DNA of 8,999 bases. Origin: Candidatus Parcubacteria bacterium. GTDB taxonomy: Bacteria; Patescibacteriota; Minisyncoccia; Phycocordibacterales; GCA-2747955. The notes below the pieces were generated by a model, which saw only the letters and a list, made by a program, of their open reading frames with translations, did no database searches and was not told the DNA's origin. Positions within the stretch are counted from its first letter, which is position 1; each line of letters starts with the position of its first letter. The position numbers were made by a program, and so were the translations under genes. The stretch covers positions 1 through 8,999 of the forward strand of contig JALVSO010000069.1 of the NCBI GenBank assembly GCA_027024305.1, in the 5' to 3' direction. Below are positions 6,431 to 8,999 of this stretch, piece after piece.

Positions 6431-7130
6431 AAAAAAAGAAAAAAAGGAATATGTTTTGGAGGTTAGGAATTTGAGTCGGACCTACCATATTGACAGTCCC
6501 AAGCCCATTGAGGCTCTGAAAAATATCAATTTGAAAATTAAGAGGGGAAAGTTTATCGCTTTGATGGGTCGGTCCGGATCGGGAAAATCCACTTTTTTGC
6601 ATCAGGTGGCTCTTTTGGACAGGCCGACAAAGGGAGAAATTTGAATTAAAGGCAAGAAAGTTTCCGAAATGACCGAGGAAGAAAAGAGCCGTTTTCGCCT
6701 GCAACATATCGGCTATATTTTTCAGGATTATGCTCTGCTTCCGGATTTAACCCTCTATGAAAATGTGGCTTTGCCCATGATTGCCCAGGGTCTTTCCAAG
6801 GAAGATTATCATAGAGATGTTATGGATGTTATTAAAAAAATCGGCTTGGAAGAATGGATCAACCACTTGCCGGGGGAGCTTTCCGGAGGGCAACAGCAGA
6901 GGGTTTCCATCGCCAGGGCCATTGTCAATAGGCCGACCATTCTCTATGCCGATGAGCCCACGGCCAATCTGGATTCCGATGCTTCCCGGGTGGTTTTGGA
7001 GAGTATGAGGGAATTGGTGGATAAATATAATCAGACCATTATTATGGTAACCCACGAACCGGAAGATGAAAAAATGGTGGATGAGGTCATTTGGTTAAGG
7101 GATGGGGAGTTGAAAAAAGATGAAATGTAA
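6423..7130 (+). CDS. ABC transporter ATP-binding protein, LolD/MacB type (UGA read as Trp)
   Basis: This 235-residue ATPase has all ABC motifs: Walker A GRSGSGKST (49-57), Q-loop Q101 (FQDYALLPDLT), signature LSGGQ (153-157), Walker B ILYADE with E178, D-loop NLD and H-loop H211. The sequence and short length match the MacB/LolD/FtsE group, which powers FtsX-like permeases for lipoprotein, peptide or drug export, or mechanotransmission. No permease follows; the gene ends before a convergent intergenic region, so its partner must be elsewhere. UGA at 6642 gives W74 in GEIWIKGKK. I chose GTG 6423 because AAGGA lies 5 nt upstream and the length is standard. GTG 6393 would add a basic tail of 10 residues. 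Either start overlaps the nuclease gene, implying co-transcription. Confidence 0.87.
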
Positions 7131-7262
7131 AGTTGGAGTTGAGTTAATCTTTGCATTGATAAATTTTTCCCATTTAAAAAATAGGTCATTAAGATTTTTG
7201 TTTGCGTAGTAGTATATAGACATTTTTACTTTCAGTTGTTTTAAATTTTAAAATCTATTTGT

Positions 7263-7280
7263 CCACGTACTAGTACGTGG
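7263..7280. repeat. Perfect 18-bp palindrome, copy 1
   Basis: CCACGTACTAGTACGTGG is its own reverse complement, centred on CTAG. It shares the sequence TGTCCACGTACTAGTA with the copy 60 bp downstream. ACCG/CGGT and a run of eight T follow at 7282-7307, so copy 1 could also act as part of a plus-strand terminator region. A dispersed palindromic repeat or a protein-binding site is equally possible. Confidence 0.6.
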
Positions 7281-7320
7281 GACCGCATTTTCTTTTCGGT
7301 TTTTTTTGAATTACAACTGT

Positions 7321-7355
7321 TGTCCACGTACTAGTATGTGGACAGTTTTCTTTTA
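7321..7355 (+). terminator. Palindrome copy 2, probable terminator of the ABC gene
   Basis: The 24-bp palindrome at 7321-7344 has 12-bp arms (TGTCCACGTACT and AGTATGTGGACA) with one imperfect pair, which is a G-U wobble in plus-strand RNA. GTTTTCTTTT follows. It is the second copy of the CTAG-centred repeat and the only one followed closely by a T tract, so it most likely ends the nuclease/ABC transcript. Confidence 0.55.
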
Positions 7356-7410
7356 TTCCTTTATTTCTTTCTTTCTTCTTTTTTATTCATTATAGCCGAA
7401 GTAGCCAGAG

Positions 7411-7442
7411 TCCAAAAACTACCACGCCGGGGGTGGTAGTTT
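7411..7442 (-). terminator. Rho-independent terminator of dnaB
   Basis: AAACTACCAC (7416-7425) pairs perfectly with GTGGTAGTTT (7433-7442) around a 7-nt loop. Read on the minus strand, the stem runs into TTTTTGG. It lies about 36 bp after the dnaB stop, which suits this gene. The GC pairs near the loop make it one of the more stable hairpins in the window. Confidence 0.75.
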
Positions 7443-7477
7443 CTTCGTTGCAATTTAAGGCTGACTCTCTCTTTGTA

Positions 7478-8902
7478 TTAAAACTCAAAATCAGCATCTC
7501 CGCCGACTGCCGGCATATGATTTTCATCCAATTCCGTAAAGCTGGTGCGAGCTCCATCAAAGTAAAGATGAATCACTCCGGTGGCTCCGTTTCGGTGCTT
7601 TTCAATAATCAACTTGGTGGCTTCTTCACGGGCCTTGCCGTCATCTTCCGATTTATCACGGTGAATAAACATAACCACATCGGCGTCCTGTTCAATGGAT
7701 CCGGAATCTCTCAAATCGGCCAGACGAGGTTCGGAGTTCTCACCCCTGTGTTCAATATTACGGGAAAGCTGGGAAAGGGCGATAACCGGCACATCCAATT
7801 CTTTGGCAAGTTGTTTAAGACCTCGAGAAATTTCCGTAACTTCCTGAACGGGGGAAGAGTTTTTTCCGGTTTTCAGAGGAGCCATCAGTTGCAAATAGTC
7901 AACGATGATTAAATCAAGGCCGTGTTTTCTTTTCAGCTTTCTGGCCGCTGATTTCATTTTTAAAACATTATTGTAGGAATTATCATCAATAAAAATTTTG
8001 GCGGCCGATAGTCTATCCATGGCGTCCCGCAGGGCCGTGAAATCTTCTTCTTCGGTAATGTTTCCCGTTCTCAGTTTTCAGGAATCAACTCTGGCCTCGG
8101 CTGAAAGCAGACGATCGGTCAATTGCTCCTTGCTCATTTCCAGAGAAAAGAAAGCTACCGATTTTTTATGTTCCACGGCCACTTTTCTGGTAAAGTCCAA
8201 AGCCAGGGAGGTTTTTCCAACGGAGGGACGGGCTGCTAAAATAATCAAATCAGATGGTTGAAAACCGGAGAGTTTTAAATCCAGAGAGTGATAGCCGGTC
8301 GGTACTCCGCGGAGTTTGCTATCACCGTTTTGCAGCCTTTCCAGTCTTTCGTAGGCCTCTTTGGAAGTTTCGGCAATATTATAAAATTCAGCTGAGGAAA
8401 TAGACTGGGAAATGGAGAATATTTCTTTTTCAGCATCATCAATACTGGCTTCAGCGTCGGCCTCCTCATCAAAACCAATGTCAGAAATTTTTTCTGAAGC
8501 CTCAATTAGTCGTCTTTTGATAGCCTTGTCGGAAACTATTTTTCCATAATGTTCAATATTGGCCGCGGATGGGGCGGAAATGGAAAGCTCAGCGATATAA
8601 CTTTCGCCACCGATGGACTCTAAGAGCTTTTTGGCCGAAAGTTTTGAGGTCAAAGTTAAAAGATCTATGGGCTCATTCTTCTCATGGAGTTCCAGCATGG
8701 TCCGAAAGATAATCTGGTGTTTTTCGGCATAAAAAGACTCCGGATGGATATACTCTAAAATTTCATAAATAGAGTCGGACTTAATCAGAATGGAGCCCAG
8801 AAGGGCTTTTTCCGCATCTATATTTTGAGGCGGGATTCGGAGAGTGGTCAGGGAGCTTTTGGTCAAGCCGCCTTTTTTTAATTTTAAATTGGTGTCACTC
8901 AT
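7478..8902 (-). CDS. dnaB: Replicative DNA helicase DnaB (UGA read as Trp)
   Basis: DnaB is the hexameric helicase that unwinds DNA ahead of the replication fork. The 474-residue product has the N-terminal domain (PPQNIDAEKALLGSIL, FYAEKHQIIFRTMLELHE), a linker region, and the RecA-like motor. Walker A is ARPSVGKT (224-231), Walker B is LIIVDYLQLM with D335, the sensor is ALSQLSR (Q378), and DLRDSGSIEQDADVV and KHRNGATG (R437 finger) follow. Under the standard code the gene would be split by UGA at 8080-8078. Read as Trp it gives RVDSWKLRTG, a phrase I associate with CPR DnaB proteins. No intein is present. The start ATG lies 6 nt after an extended -10 box, so the mRNA is probably leaderless. 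It is the clearest housekeeping gene here and ends in TAA. Confidence 0.95.
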
Positions 8903-8908
8903 GGAACC

Positions 8909-8917
8909 ATTTTAGCA
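8909..8917 (-). promoter_or_regulatory. Extended -10 promoter for a leaderless dnaB mRNA
   Basis: On the minus strand TGC precedes TAAAAT, followed by GGTTCC and then the ATG. The 6-nt spacing places the transcription start at or beside the start codon, and no ribosome-binding sequence can fit. I see no clear -35 box 16-18 bp upstream. The remaining bases to the window edge (8918-8999) show no gene. Confidence 0.55.
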
Positions 8918-8999
8918 CATCATTTTTTTATTCGGGAGTGGAAAAAGACCGGAAGTGTCCAAAAGCTGTAGTTTAAGAGTGTAAAAGTCAGTCCCGGGC

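Larger units (their letters stand above)
7131..7477. other. Convergent intergenic region with palindromes and terminators
   Basis: This 347-bp stretch separates the ABC gene and dnaB, which point at each other. From 7131 to 7260 I see only AT-rich sequence with no reading frame or RNA gene. The remainder holds two copies of a CTAG-centred palindrome and the dnaB terminator. Confidence 0.7.

Noticed and set aside
7433..7912. Plus-strand open frame of 159 codons opposite dnaB
   Set aside because: It is a shadow of the dnaB coding sequence, with no family resemblance.
8078..8080. UGA as selenocysteine
   Set aside because: The codon occurs repeatedly in unrelated genes at Trp positions, and no SECIS-like hairpin immediately follows it.

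Overview
The window reads as a chromosomal segment of an AT-rich bacterium that decodes UGA as tryptophan. Six of its genes are broken by in-frame UGA under the standard code and become full-length family members when UGA is read as Trp. I count 15 in-frame UGA codons. Several fall where the family has Trp: RarA (the AAxYW position before the MRM helix), DnaB (SW before KLRTG), the nuclease (IW after LDYGAA) and the GH5-like protein (WW before KETA). Ten of ten genes end in TAA (7) or TAG (3), and none ends in TGA. UGG is also used for Trp (13 times by my count). The style of DnaB, RarA and Fic recalls Patescibacteria (CPR), but the reassignment I know there (Absconditabacteria, Gracilibacteria) is UGA to Gly, which fits poorly. 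The lineage is therefore an inference.

Layout. Positions 1-2041 hold an apparent two-gene operon: a Fic-domain protein with an N-terminal winged helix, behind a perfect 22-bp palindrome, then a membrane-anchored GH5/cellulase-like protein that seems to lack its catalytic nucleophile. Positions 2042-2427 are gene-free but contain an extended -10 promoter, three hairpins and a terminator, possibly a small RNA. A 55-residue cysteine-containing protein lies on the minus strand with a consensus sigma70 promoter and its own terminator. Next come a GFA/CENP-V zinc protein and a ribbon-helix-helix/RelE-type toxin-antitoxin pair behind a 28-bp palindromic operator.

From 3847 to 5281 lies rarA (replication-associated AAA+ ATPase). 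It is interrupted near its 3' end by a 159-bp fold-back element flanked by TTAA. Removing the element plus one TTAA restores the frame exactly. A PD-(D/E)XK nuclease-like gene (5336-6430), noticeably more AT-rich than its neighbours, overlaps a LolD/MacB-type ABC ATPase gene (6423-7130) that has no permease in view. A 347-bp convergent intergenic region carries two copies of a CCACGTACTAGTACGTGG palindrome and the terminator of dnaB, which runs on the minus strand from 8902 to 7478.

Themes. Palindromic DNA is abundant: operators, a REP-like 31-bp perfect hairpin embedded in frame in the GH5-like gene, the MITE-like element in rarA, and the twin palindromes. At least two genes (the nuclease and dnaB) have an extended -10 box only 6 nt before ATG, which predicts leaderless mRNAs. 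Others use a Shine-Dalgarno sequence. The genes do not form one pathway: housekeeping replication genes are mixed with accessory modules (Fic, toxin-antitoxin, nuclease).
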